A DNA stretch of 64,000 nucleotides from Bacteroidota bacterium (GTDB lineage: Bacteria > Bacteroidota > Bacteroidia > Bacteroidales > UBA4417). Where the stretch lies: contig JACAAZ010000021.1 in the NCBI GenBank assembly GCA_013376995.1, positions 1 through 64,000 on the forward strand. Reading direction: 5' to 3'. Both the position numbers and the translations under genes were made by a program. The notes beneath the pieces are model-generated. The model had not been told where the DNA came from, searched no databases, and was given only the letters and a program-made list of their open reading frames with translations. Every line of letters starts with the position of its first letter. Positions within the stretch are counted from its first letter, which is position 1. Positions 44,601 through 53,800 of this stretch are shown here, piece by piece.

Positions 44601-44774
44601 AAACTTCCTGAAAAATGGGAAAAGATGGAGTTTGGGCTGAATTTTAAAGGTATTAGATTTGGATTCCAAATATCAAATAATGCAGTAAAAGTTTTAGCAG
44701 ATAAAGCTTGCAAGGTTATGATTTTTGAGAAAATGGTAAATTTGGAGGCAAATTCAGAAACGGATATAAATTAA
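41634..44774 (+). CDS. Beta-phosphoglucomutase (HAD) fused to GH65 disaccharide phosphorylase
   Basis: The 1046-residue fusion is cytoplasmic. Residues 1-235 form a HAD-type beta-phosphoglucomutase with the nucleophile motif VIFDLDGVITQT (aspartates near 11 and 13), VASSSKN and KPEPDIFLTAAKNLG. From about 255 the GH65 part begins (GNGYFATRGALEE). The catalytic glutamate is in GPDEFHEQYPG (about 746) and the phosphate-binding region near HGSTLSRVVHSRLALLAGY and DIQGGTTGEGIHAGV. GH65 phosphorylases turn maltose, trehalose or related disaccharides plus phosphate into glucose and beta-glucose-1-phosphate, which the HAD half would convert to glucose-6-phosphate. Fusing the two steps channels the intermediate. 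An in-frame TTG at 41595 is rejected in favour of the ATG at 41634. Confidence 0.93.
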   Translation: MSKLNFDAVIFDLDGVITQTALVHGRAWKKMFDDYLKGRATSLGEPFREFTQKDDYLPYVDGKPRYEGVRSFLESRNIHLPFGTPGDSVEQETVCGLGNRKNIAFNEVLDKEGVKVYESTVDLIHELRKNGIHVGVASSSKNCYAVLKAAGLLDLIETRVDGEVSAEIGLKGKPEPDIFLTAAKNLGTDPSRSVVVEDAVSGVAAGRKGNFGLVLGIAREENEDELYENGADIVVSDLSEISIDDLDVWFDDDDGEENWDVCYTEYDPSKERTREALLTVGNGYFATRGALEETKSNPVNYPGTYIAGLYNRLITPISGKDIENEDFVNCPNWLPVTFRIEDGEWFDINNTEILSFERTLSLGRGLLVKQMTVRDAAGRETGIVSERFVSMQNPHLAGLRYCVTPLNYSAKIEMKTGLDGAIINDGVERYKALNQLHLKPVKQGADRNRHFLSVVTTQSGITIAEAAQYEFLADDEALDLELKSETAPGMVTGKVVFEGMEGVEYSMEKRVSLFTSREDDVKEPLEEAMKLLDEADDFDLLLFESIDVWNEIWNDMDMIIEDDSEAQKLVRLHLYHLVVSMSPHNSSLDASITARGLHGEAYRGHIFWDELFIQPLYNLHLPETARAMLMYRYRRLAMARKYAEEYGYEGAMFPWQSGSDGREETQTIHLNPLSGKWDPDHSSLQRHVSLAIAYNTWQYYHITADIEFLREYGAEMFLDICRFWASKAKFNEKTGRYSIDKVMGPDEFHEQYPGAAEGGIRDNAYINIMIAWSFEKAGKILDIIGETSVRKVREKLALSDNEIRQWAEIASKLTLYINADGIIAQYDGYFNLKELDWELYKKKYTNIYRMDRILKAENLSPDEFKVAKQADMLMTFYVLEKEEVDQILRKMGYTLPADYLQRNLDYYLKRTSHGSTLSRVVHSRLALLAGYGELSWQLYSEALASDFNDIQGGTTGEGIHAGVMAGTLLIALTTYAGVNYQGDVLRINPKLPEKWEKMEFGLNFKGIRFGFQISNNAVKVLADKACKVMIFEKMVNLEANSETDIN

Positions 44775-44805
44775 TAATTGCTAAACCACTAGAAAATCGA
44801 GAGCA

Positions 44806-45447
44806 ATGTTAGGTGACATTCTACTAATTACTGAAAAACATCAGAAAGCTGGTGAAATCATTATCGAAAAGATCCTTGCAACAAGGAAGCCCAAAATGAT
44901 TATAGCTATATCTGGTGAATCCGGTTCCGGGAAGTCGGAATTGGCTCATGTTATTGCAAAAGGGCTCAGGAAACATGGGATTTTTGCCAAACCATTGCAT
45001 ATCGATAACTACTACCGGGTTCATCCACTTAAACGCACAGAATGGAGGAAAGAACAAGGAATCGAAAATGTTGTCGGGTTTGGTGAATACGATTGGGTAA
45101 CCATCGACAGGAATATTGCTGAGTTCATGGAAGGAGTTGAATCAACAGGGCCTTGCGTTGACCTCGTAACCGAACAGGTGGATCAATTGACAACTGATTA
45201 TTCAACTGTTGATATGCTAATCATCGACGGGCTATACGCGATAAAGACCAGTGGGGTTGACTTGAGGATTTTTATTGAACTCACCTACCATGAAACTAAG
45301 AAAGCCCAGGTAGTAAGAGGTAAAGAACCACAAAATGAATATCGGATGAATGTGTTGGAACAGGAACACAAAATGGTTCAATCACTCAAATCAATGGCAG
45401 ATATGCTCATCAGCATGGAATATGAAGTGGTTGAAGTAAAGAAATAA
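44806..45447 (+). CDS. Uridine-kinase-like P-loop kinase
   Basis: The 213-residue cytoplasmic protein has a Walker A motif AISGESGSGKSELA (about 33-46), a base-type substrate region PLHIDNYYRVHPLKRTEWR, and LIIDGLYAI as the Walker B-like strand. The fold is that of the uridine kinase/phosphoribulokinase group. It follows the GH65 fusion by 31 bp on the same strand, so it is probably co-transcribed, which hints at a sugar or nucleoside substrate linked to glucose metabolism. The substrate cannot be read from the sequence. Confidence 0.82.
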   Translation: MLGDILLITEKHQKAGEIIIEKILATRKPKMIIAISGESGSGKSELAHVIAKGLRKHGIFAKPLHIDNYYRVHPLKRTEWRKEQGIENVVGFGEYDWVTIDRNIAEFMEGVESTGPCVDLVTEQVDQLTTDYSTVDMLIIDGLYAIKTSGVDLRIFIELTYHETKKAQVVRGKEPQNEYRMNVLEQEHKMVQSLKSMADMLISMEYEVVEVKK

Positions 45448-45481
45448 TACGGAACTTTTCTGGAAGGCATTGAGGACGGGA

Positions 45482-47038
45482 TCACATTTTGATCTCGTCT
45501 TCTGTTTTATTGAAGAAATGATATTCAAGCAGGTGGTAGGAATTCACCGGCATGAGTTTGATCCACTTCTTGTATTTGAAATACCATTTCCATTGGATGG
45601 AACGGAAAAGGCCATTCTGAATCAGGAATGAATAAGTGAATGGATGTACCCCAATCTTGAGGAAAGATTCGTTTTGATCCTGTAACAGGTAACGAATATT
45701 ATTCTCAATTTCATCTGTCAGAAGAATGCTTGGTTTAATCTCACCGGTACCTTCACAGGTTGGGCACTTTTCGAGGATCTGAACATTTGTTTCAGGCCTT
45801 ACACGCTGACGGGTAATCTGCACTAAACCAAACTTGCTTGGAGGAAGGATACTGTGTTTGGAATGATCCTTATCCATTTCATCCTTCAGCTTTGAGAATA
45901 GCTTTCGGCGATTCGAGCCTTCATGCATATCAATAAAATCGACCACAATGATTCCACCCATATCGCGAAGGCGCAATTGACGTGCTACTTCTATGGCCGC
46001 TTCAATATTCACAGATAAGGCATTATCCTCCTGGCTGCTGTCACTGTTCACCTTATGGCCACTGTTCACATCAATGACATGAAGTGCCTCAGTGTGTTCA
46101 ATGATAAGGTATACCCCGCTTTTTATGGTAACGATCTTTCCAAACGAATTCTTGATCTGTTTGTCGATACCAAAATGTTCGTATATGGGGATCTTCCCTT
46201 TGTACTGCTTAACTATGTCAAGCTTGTCGGGGGCATTGGTCCTGATATAATTCTTTACTTCTTCACAGACCATCGGGTCATCGACATGGATATTGTTGAA
46301 AGATTCATTCAACATATCCCTAAGAATGGCGGATGTCCTGTCAAGTTCACTGACGATCTTCTGGGGTGCTTTGGCGCTGATGAGTTTCTGTGCAACAGAT
46401 TCCCATTTCTGAATAAGATTATTAAGGTCAGTATCCAGGTCGGCTACTTTTTTATTCTCAGCCACTGTACGGATAATAACTCCGTAGTTTTTTGGCCGGA
46501 TACTCATAATTAGCCTTTTAAGGCGATTACGTTCCTCGCTGCTCTTAATTTTTTGGGAAATGGATATCCTGTTGGAGAAAGGCACTAATACAAGGTACCT
46601 GCCTGCAAAGGATATTTCTGAGGATATCCGGGGGCCTTTTGTCGAAATAGGTTCCTTTGCAATTTGCACAAGGACAAGCTGGTTCGAAGTAAGTACCTGC
46701 GTTATTTTACCGGTCTTTTCAATGTCAGGTTCCGAGATAAATTCGGGCATGGACAATTGAGCATCCCTGCCTGTGAGGGCAAGTTTGGTATATTTTAACA
46801 GGGAATTTATCTGGGGCCCTAGATCAAGATAATGCAGGAATGCATCTTTTTCATATCCCACATCAACAAAAGCCGCATTCAGGCCGGGCATAATTTTCTT
46901 AACACGGCCAAGATACACGTCGCCTACTGCGAAACTGCTGTTGGTTTTTTCTTTGTTAAGTTCAACCAGCACTTTTTCTTCCAGCAGGGCAATGTTTACT
47001 TCCGAAGAGCTAGCGTTTATTATTAATTCTTTATTCAC
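45482..47038 (-). CDS. rng: Ribonuclease G (RNase E/G family)
   Basis: The 518-residue endoribonuclease has an embedded S1 domain near the start (VGDVYLGRVKKIMPGLNAAFVDVGYEKDAFLH). The catalytic segment RDMGGIIVVDFIDMHEGSNRR (about 355-375) contains the metal-binding aspartates, and the zinc-link motif CPTCEGTG lies near 430. It processes rRNA precursors and starts mRNA decay. The start is a GTG at 47038, which gives the conserved family N-terminus MNKELIINAS. It is convergent with the kinase gene and 34 bp from it. The downstream-pointing neighbours on the same strand are the tiny basic protein and HU genes. Confidence 0.95.
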   Translation of the reverse strand: MNKELIINASSSEVNIALLEEKVLVELNKEKTNSSFAVGDVYLGRVKKIMPGLNAAFVDVGYEKDAFLHYLDLGPQINSLLKYTKLALTGRDAQLSMPEFISEPDIEKTGKITQVLTSNQLVLVQIAKEPISTKGPRISSEISFAGRYLVLVPFSNRISISQKIKSSEERNRLKRLIMSIRPKNYGVIIRTVAENKKVADLDTDLNNLIQKWESVAQKLISAKAPQKIVSELDRTSAILRDMLNESFNNIHVDDPMVCEEVKNYIRTNAPDKLDIVKQYKGKIPIYEHFGIDKQIKNSFGKIVTIKSGVYLIIEHTEALHVIDVNSGHKVNSDSSQEDNALSVNIEAAIEVARQLRLRDMGGIIVVDFIDMHEGSNRRKLFSKLKDEMDKDHSKHSILPPSKFGLVQITRQRVRPETNVQILEKCPTCEGTGEIKPSILLTDEIENNIRYLLQDQNESFLKIGVHPFTYSFLIQNGLFRSIQWKWYFKYKKWIKLMPVNSYHLLEYHFFNKTEDEIKM

Positions 47039-47190
47039 AACAGCTAAATTGCATATGCAGATATTCCTGCGAGTAATCCTATACCTAATAAGGTCTCAAT
47101 GAAACGAATAGTAAAGGTACTCGAAAAAAATTTCATCACATGAAATAAACCTAATTCCATGTGATGAAATCGCCAAAAGGAATAAGAAAA

Positions 47191-47280
47191 TTATTTCTTC
47201 TTGTGTCTGTTCTTGCGCAAACGTTTTTTACGTTTGTGCGTGGCCATTTTATGTCTTTTTCTTTTCTTACCGCTGGGCAT
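47191..47280 (-). CDS. 29-residue basic protein (AURKAIP1/COX24-type)
   Basis: This short gene encodes only 29 residues, starting MPSGKKRKRHKM and ending KNRHKKK, of which about two thirds are lysine, arginine or histidine. Proteins with this wording are conserved in Bacteroidota and annotated as AURKAIP1/COX24-domain proteins; the eukaryotic relative is a mitochondrial ribosomal protein (mS38), so a ribosomal role is likely. It lies 29 bp downstream of the HU gene on the same strand. It has a clear ATG and TAA, and is real despite its size. Confidence 0.85.
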   Translation of the reverse strand: MPSGKKRKRHKMATHKRKKRLRKNRHKKK

Positions 47281-47309
47281 GGTCTGAGTTTTTTATAGAA
47301 TTCTTCGGA

Positions 47310-47594
47310 TTATTTCACCTTATGTTTCACTTCATTAACGAAAACCTTAGCAGGTTTAAATGAAGGAATATTGTGAGCTGGAATGATAATAGTTGTATTC
47401 TTGCTGATGTTCCTGCCGGTTTTTTCAGCTCTTTTCTTAACAACAAAACTACCAAAACCTCTGAGGTAAACGTTTTCGCCGTTAGCCATCGCACTTTTGA
47501 TGGCATCCATAAAGGCTTCCACAGTCTGCTGAACAGCAACTTTTTCAATGTTTGTCTTACTGGCAATTTCAGTAACGATTTCTGCTTTCGTCAT
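47310..47594 (-). CDS. HU/IHF-family DNA-binding protein
   Basis: The 94-residue protein is a histone-like nucleoid protein. It has the helical dimer domain (MTKAEIVTEIASKTNIEKVAVQQTVEAF-type start) and the DNA-binding arm region GENVYLRGFGSFVVKKRAEKTGRN with the usual IPAHNIPSFKPAKVF. Length is standard. The minus-strand element TATATTTG (47649-47642) lies about 50 bp upstream and is a probable -7 box. HU proteins also assist tyrosine recombinases such as the one encoded nearby, but this copy is chromosomal housekeeping. Confidence 0.95.
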   Translation of the reverse strand: MTKAEIVTEIASKTNIEKVAVQQTVEAFMDAIKSAMANGENVYLRGFGSFVVKKRAEKTGRNISKNTTIIIPAHNIPSFKPAKVFVNEVKHKVK

Positions 47595-47641
47595 CTTTGT
47601 ATCGGTTTAATGAATTGATACTAAATTTCTTAAATGGGCTG

Positions 47642-47669
47642 CAAATATAGGGTTTTTTTTCAACTTCAA
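47642..47669 (-). promoter_or_regulatory. Promoter for the HU gene
   Basis: On the minus strand TTG (47669-47667) and TATATTTG (47649-47642) are 17 bp apart, matching the Bacteroidota -33/-7 pattern. Confidence 0.6.
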
Positions 47670-47770
47670 ATATTTTGACAGCTTTTTTTGCGAAATATCA
47701 TCATGAAATTGAATTTTTTTTTGGAAGGGAGAAAAATCTCAGATTTCGCTTTCAGTTTCAAAAAATATTT

Positions 47771-47778
47771 TACCTTTG
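47771..47778 (+). promoter_or_regulatory. Bacteroidota -7 promoter element for tRNA-Phe
   Basis: TACCTTTG matches TAnnTTTG and ends 13 bp before the first base of the tRNA gene. No clear TTG lies at -33. Confidence 0.55.
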
Positions 47779-47791
47779 CAATCCCAATTAA

Positions 47792-47867
<76 letters not shown>

Positions 47868-47875
47868 AGATGGTT

Positions 47876-47906
47876 GAAGGATTGGAAGCAAAATTTCCAA
47901 TCCTTC
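47876..47906. other. 12-bp perfect hairpin between tRNA-Phe and the integrase gene
   Basis: GAAGGATTGGAA (47876-47887) pairs perfectly with TTCCAATCCTTC (47895-47906) around a 7-nt loop. It begins eight bases after the tRNA CCA and is followed by the short T-rich TGATTTTC. It could be the tRNA transcription terminator or an arm-binding region for the recombinase. Confidence 0.7.
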
Positions 47907-48016
47907 TGATTTTCAAGGGTTTCGTAATGTCGGCGAATAACGTTCGGAACCTTTTTTCCAAAGTTTGCGGTAATTTTTTTCACCATTTTTTCACCAAAGA
48001 ATGAGAGGAATTACCC

Positions 48017-49171
48017 ATGAACAAAACCCACATCAAATTTCAATTGCGCATGGATAGGTCAAATGTCGATAGGCTTTACCCAATCTACTTGTATGCAAAT
48101 GTCAACGGCAAGGTGAAATATTTCACCACAAATCATGCTGTTGCCGAGAAAGCCTGGAACCCCAAAAAACAGGAGGTAAGTGGATCTTACCCAAACGCTC
48201 AAACTATCAATAATGACATTGCCCGTTATAGAAGCTGGGCAGAAAAAATCCGGATCGATGCAGATCAGGATGGAGCCAATATAAACCTATTCGAATTTGA
48301 GAAGATATTTCGGGGAGGAGCTAAGGATCTCTCAGATGTTTTCGAGTTTATTAAGAATGACCTTCAGGAATTTAAAAACACATATGCTAAGGATACGCTT
48401 AAAATGTATCAAAGCCAATCTAAAAAGTTGAAAGGCTTTAGAGCAACACTTTCATTTACTGAAATCACACCTTTTTTCTGGAAGCTTTACGACAGCTACC
48501 TGATCAAGCTTGGGAACAATGCCAACACAAGGTGGAAAGCGTTTAGGACAATCAAGACCTATATCAATAAAGCCATTGAAGCTGGAATCCTGAAAACTGA
48601 TCCACTCAGGGGGGTGAAGGTAAGGAAACCCGAAGGGAATCGACAGTTCCTAACCCAGGATGAATTGAAAAGCCTGGAAATCCTTTACAAAGGATTCTTA
48701 ACCAAAGACCTTAAAACCGTACTAACTTATTTTCTCTTTTCCTGTTATACAGGACTGCGATATGAAGACGTCAGGACCTTGAAATATAGTAATGTCTTTA
48801 TAGAACCTGGGAATTCTTACCTGCAATTCACACAGCATAAGACGAAACAAGCGGAAAACATGCCACTTGGATCAAAGGCTATAAGCCTTATTCCCAAGAA
48901 TGGGTTGCAAAACCAGCCTCTTTTTAAGGTTTATACAAATCAGGTTACAAACCGGCATTTAAAAAGCCTGATGACTTTGGCAAAGATCAACAAAGACATA
49001 TCATTCCACTGTGCAAGACACACTTTTGCAACAATCGGGTTGGAATTAAGCGGGGATATTGCGACCGTCAGCAAGCTTCTTGGACATAGAAAAATCCAGA
49101 CTACACAGATTTATGCTAAGGTACTGGATAAATCGAAGAGAGGAGTGATCGATTTGATGGATGCAATCTAA
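48017..49171 (+). CDS. Tyrosine recombinase / integrase next to tRNA-Phe
   Basis: The 384-residue protein is a complete Bacteroidota-type phage integrase. It has an N-terminal arm-binding domain (HIKFQLRMDRSNVDRLYPIYLYANVNG-type), a SAM-like core-binding domain (about 95-195, with KDTLKMYQSQSKKLKGF) and a catalytic domain. The catalytic set is intact: arginine in TGLRYEDVR (about 247), lysine in HKTKQ (about 275), HxxR in HCARH (about 331-334), histidine in LLGHRK (about 357) and the nucleophile tyrosine in TTQIYAKV (about 366). It reads away from tRNA-Phe, so the mobile DNA should extend to the right. No excisionase or transfer gene is visible before the right edge. Confidence 0.95.
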   Translation: MNKTHIKFQLRMDRSNVDRLYPIYLYANVNGKVKYFTTNHAVAEKAWNPKKQEVSGSYPNAQTINNDIARYRSWAEKIRIDADQDGANINLFEFEKIFRGGAKDLSDVFEFIKNDLQEFKNTYAKDTLKMYQSQSKKLKGFRATLSFTEITPFFWKLYDSYLIKLGNNANTRWKAFRTIKTYINKAIEAGILKTDPLRGVKVRKPEGNRQFLTQDELKSLEILYKGFLTKDLKTVLTYFLFSCYTGLRYEDVRTLKYSNVFIEPGNSYLQFTQHKTKQAENMPLGSKAISLIPKNGLQNQPLFKVYTNQVTNRHLKSLMTLAKINKDISFHCARHTFATIGLELSGDIATVSKLLGHRKIQTTQIYAKVLDKSKRGVIDLMDAI

Positions 49172-49762
49172 TCTTGATGGGGCGGGTTCACCGCAAGCCT
49201 GGGGTGAAAAAAATAATTCCCTTGACACTCTGCTTTTATCGGAGAGGTCATTTATTTGTTCAATAATTGACGCAATAAATAGTCCGTTTTCGCCTTTGCC
49301 ATCCAAAACTATTCTATGTTAATTAGCTAAACATATCAGACTATTGATATTTATGCATTAAATAATTGGCAGATTAGAGGAATAGTATAAATATATTTTA
49401 TATTTGTTCCACTTCTAACAGTTTTGATTCCATACTTCCTTATCTAGTAAACAACTATAGTTGATTTAGAGAAAGCACCGGCAGTTGTGTCAACTATCAG
49501 TTATTTAATGTATTAAACATTCATACTTAATTCAAGCACTGTTTTGATAACCATTTTTTGGAATAAAGTACATAGTATTTGATTTAATCAAACTCTCTCA
49601 GATTACGAAAACTTATGATTTAGCATAGATGCAGATTATGCTCATGCATTGCTATTCTCCAGCTTACCTGCGACTATTCAATAACGTAGAGAAAATCGTA
49701 GATCAAAATCATATAACCAGTATCTCCTGATAACCAATAAAACCCAATCAAATATTTATACC
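49172..49762. other. Gene-free AT-rich spacer after the integrase
   Basis: This stretch of 591 bp has no supportable gene on either strand. It holds no clear terminator and no TAnnTTTG element close to the next start codon. The first 130 bases are less AT-rich than the rest and may be a remnant of an adjacent element. Confidence 0.5.
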
Positions 49763-50887
49763 ATGAAAAAGCAGATTAATCTACTCTCAATCCTATTTAT
49801 GCTTATTACATTTAATTTGCATGCCGCTATCTTAACAGTAAGTAATAACACTAGCAATCCAGGGCAATACTCCAGCCTTCAGACAGCCATAAACACGGCA
49901 TCAGCTAACGATACCATTTTAGTAGCAGGCTCATCAACTTCATATGGAGATATCTCGATTGGTAAAACGTTAATCTTATTCGGAGCTGGTTACCATAATC
50001 AATATGGCAATAATACAACTATTGGGAATCTAACTTTATATAGAACTAATTTGTATATTAGTGCAAGTGGTTCAAAAATTGTTGGGTTCATTGCCAGCCA
50101 AATTTTTGCTAATGGAAATTTTTCTGGTAGTGTTGATACTACTGCCACTATTAATAATATTGTTATTGAAAGATGCCAAATAAGCTTAATTACATTCGGA
50201 GGAACTTCTATTCAAAAATCTTCATTCAATAATGATACTATCCGTAATTGTATCATCTCATCAGGAATTAATACAGGTGAATACTGTCAATATAATGGTA
50301 ACTGCACTTATCTTACTTCTGTTTTAAAATTTCGAAATATTTATGTGCATAATAATATTTTCAATGGTGCTAGTATATCATCTGATCATGCAACATTCCC
50401 CTCTGTTGTTAGCGGATTTTATGTGAGAAACAACGTCTTTATTAACAGGCTTTCAAATTGTTTTGGAACGGCCTTTCCATCGATTGTGATTGAAAATAAC
50501 ATTTTCTATGCTGCTTCTCCACAAGGAGGAGCTACCTGCTCCCTGACAAAAAACATTACATTCATGTGCCTGGATAATAATATCCCAGGCTCTGGCAATT
50601 TGGGAAGTGGAAACAAAATCAACCAGAACCCTCTTTTTGTCAACTATCCTCTTGCTGGAGCGGTTGCTTTCAGCTATAACCATGATTTTCATCTTCTGGC
50701 AGGCTCACCCGGCAAAAATGCAGGTACAGATGGCACGGATATAGGAATTTATGGAGGATGGTCACCATTTGATGTAGGTGCTAACCCATACATCCCTCAA
50801 ATGATAGAATTAACTCTTCCCAGCGGAAGTTCAGTGCCTGCTGGCGGAACTTTAAACGTGCATTTTAAGGCCAGGAAACAGAATTAA
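49763..50887 (+). CDS. Secreted parallel beta-helix protein (first gene of island operon A)
   Basis: The 374-residue protein has a signal peptide (LLSILFMLITFNLHAA). A pectate-lyase-like right-handed beta-helix follows. It starts with SLQTAINTASANDTILVAGSS, continues through rungs rich in N and I (IENNIFYAAS, VRNNVFINR, VHNNIFNGAS) and ends with the typical HLLAGSPGKNAGTDGTDIGIYGG closure. A short C-terminal tail contains MIELTLPSGSSVPAGGTLNVHFKARKQ. No catalytic residues of polysaccharide lyases are recognisable, so it may be structural or adhesive. A paralogue with the same tail type lies at 60112. The giant repeat protein gene starts 9 bp downstream. Confidence 0.85.
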   Translation: MKKQINLLSILFMLITFNLHAAILTVSNNTSNPGQYSSLQTAINTASANDTILVAGSSTSYGDISIGKTLILFGAGYHNQYGNNTTIGNLTLYRTNLYISASGSKIVGFIASQIFANGNFSGSVDTTATINNIVIERCQISLITFGGTSIQKSSFNNDTIRNCIISSGINTGEYCQYNGNCTYLTSVLKFRNIYVHNNIFNGASISSDHATFPSVVSGFYVRNNVFINRLSNCFGTAFPSIVIENNIFYAASPQGGATCSLTKNITFMCLDNNIPGSGNLGSGNKINQNPLFVNYPLAGAVAFSYNHDFHLLAGSPGKNAGTDGTDIGIYGGWSPFDVGANPYIPQMIELTLPSGSSVPAGGTLNVHFKARKQN

Positions 50888-50896
50888 TTACTGGCC

Positions 50897-53800
50897 ATGA
50901 AATTGCCTGTTTTTTGGATAATTTTCCTGATACAGATAGTAACCGTTAGTCTCCAGGCGCAAAGCCTGATACAGGCGGAATACTTCCTGGATGCAGACCC
51001 GGGTCCTGGTTACGGTATACCCGTAAGTTTGGTTAGTTCTGATTCATTAGATATAAACTTTGCCTACAATCTGGGAAACCTCTCAAAAGGCTGGCATACA
51101 CTATCGCTTCGCACAAAAGACCAAATTGGCCGTTGGAGCAATGTTAAGAGTAATACCTTTTATGTGTATGATTGTACCTCGCATATCCTCTCCTCCTCTG
51201 CGAGCAGGATTATCAAGGCCGAGTACTTCTTTGATACTGATCCTGGTTTAGGAAAAGGAGTAAATATTCCAATTATTCCTGGGGAGCAAACAGATGTGAA
51301 CAGGTTCTTTGAATTGAATAATCTTAGCGTTGGCAACCATACAGTAAATCTAAGAGTTCAGGATGAATTGAACAGATGGAGTATATGTAAAAGTATAGCA
51401 TTCACCATTAATCCATCAACTTGTGCATTTCCAAAGGTCAATTTCTCCAACGATACGGTTACCTATGGAACTCCAATAACTTTCACCAATCAATCTTCTA
51501 ATACCTTACCTGGATCAAAATATTACTGGGACTTTAATAATGATGGTATCACAGATGATACTTTATCTAACACAAATCATACTTTCTCATTGCCGGGCGT
51601 ATATCCGGTTAAGCTCAGAGTTGCTAATTCACTTTCTTGCAGCTCATCTATTGTCAAGGATGTTGTAACCGGCCCATTGCCAAGGAAAGACATTATTATT
51701 ATTGGGAATCAGGTGTTTTGTGAAGGAGATTCTGTAATACTCACATCCGACAATAATCCTCCGGGATATAATTTCCGCTGGAATACAGGAGATACTACAC
51801 AAGCCATTACAGTAAAATCTTCAGGCAGATACTATACCTGGATTACTAATAGCTATGGAATGCTAACAAAGTCCTTGGTGGTTGATGTTGTCGTTCATCC
51901 TAAAGTGACCACGTTAATTGAAGCTGATAATCCTACAGGCGGGGCCTCTAATGGTAGAATTGCTATCATTGCGACAGGTGGTAGTGGGAATTACAATTAT
52001 GGATGGTCAAATGGTGCAACCTCACCAGTAATTAATAATCTATTTCCAGGGTCATATTCAGTTATTGTGAATGATGGATATTGTCCAGTCTCACTAAGTG
52101 CTGACCTTACCAATATCCCAGTTTTAAGTGGCAATCTTATAAAGGCTGAATACTTTTTTGATACTGATCCAGGTGTAGGCAAAGGAGTTTCCTTACTGCT
52201 AAGAGCTAATGATTCTATTGAATTCCCAGCTTCTTTAGGTGTAAACGGTTTATCAATTGGGTTCCATAAATTGAATGTAAGGACTTGCAATACTTCAGGC
52301 AACTGGAGTCTAAGTCTAAGCAAAGATTTCTACATTTTTAATGAAAGCCCCCAGGTTGTGGTGCCGCCACAAATTCAGCCGGGAATAATATCTTCTGAAT
52401 ACTTTATTGGCAACGATCCGGGAGTTGGTCATGGTATCTCTATGGTGTTGAATGCTGGAGATAGTCTTTCTTTTAATTCAGGGATTCCTATAGTAAACGT
52501 ACCATACGGACTAAATACTATTTCAATAAGAACAAAGGATGCCTTAGGCAAATGGAGCCTTAATATGGGTACTTCATTCTTTGTTTATGATAGTGTTCCC
52601 AAAACACTTGTACAAAAAACTAGTAAAGCTATTCAGAGAGCTGAATACTTTTTTGATTCTGATCCGGGTGTTGGGAATGGCACTGCTATCTCCTTTAACA
52701 CAAGCGACTCCGTGACTATTGAACGCTTTTTAAGGGTCTCAGGATTAACAGATGGGAATCATACTGTTTATGTTAGAGTAATAGATGAAGCTAGCAAATG
52801 GAGTCTTTGGTTAAGAAAGGATTTTACTGTTCAGCATGTGAATTGTACCTGCCCTGTAGTTGAGTTCACTGCTGACACGGCAAGGGCAGTCGGACTTGCT
52901 ACCCATTTTACTAATCTAAGTACAGGTGCTTCAACTGAAGCCACTTATGAATGGGATGTGAACAATGACCATATTGTAGATTATACTACACAAAATATTT
53001 CTCATGTTTACAGTCAGGCAGGGATATATCAAGCCAAGCTTACTGTACGCAATTCTGCTTCATGTTATGCATCTTTTCTTAAGGAAGTTGTTGTTAGCCC
53101 AATTATAGACACTTCACTTATAATAAATGGCAATCAAACCTTTTGTGAGGGTGATTCTGTAATCCTCACAGCACAAACAGGATATTCCTATATCTGGAGT
53201 AATGGATCAACAGCTCGATCTATTACCATTAAAAATGCTGGTATTTATTCAGTCAGACTAACCAATGTTTATGGTGTGCAAGCTCATTCAAGAATGGTGG
53301 AAGTGGTTGTAAATCCAGTTCCCATCGTAAGTCTTAGTACTATCGATGCTACGAATGGGAATGCAAATGGCACAGCTGTCTGTACTGTTAATGGAAACTC
53401 TGACCAATACACCTTCTCTTGGTCATGTGGGGGAGATCTGCCTATTAGGAACAATCTGGCTGAAGGAGAATACCAGTTAACTGTAAGCAATGGGTTGTGT
53501 CCTGTTAATCAGGAGTTTCATATATCAAATCATTCTCTATCTGAAGGAGATATTGCAGGTGCAGAGTACTTTTTCGATACTGATCCAGGAGCCGGGAAAG
53601 GAATTGAATTAAACATTGCTGGGGGTGATTCCATTCGATTCGAAACTTATATACCCATGAATAATTTGCCGGTAGGACTTCATATTCTTTATATTAGAGT
53701 CCGGGATACCCATAATTTATGGGGGGAATATCTGAGTGAGCCCTTTTTTATTTATCCAAAGTCAGAAGACAGCACTCAAAATTCTGATGTCAATCAGCCT

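Noticed and set aside
46055..46513. 152-residue reading frame antisense to RNase G
   Set aside because: It lies fully inside a conserved gene on the other strand and has no recognisable motif.
49763..50887. Polysaccharide lyase
   Set aside because: The beta-helix fold is likely, but no calcium-binding or basic catalytic residues of lyase families could be recognised.
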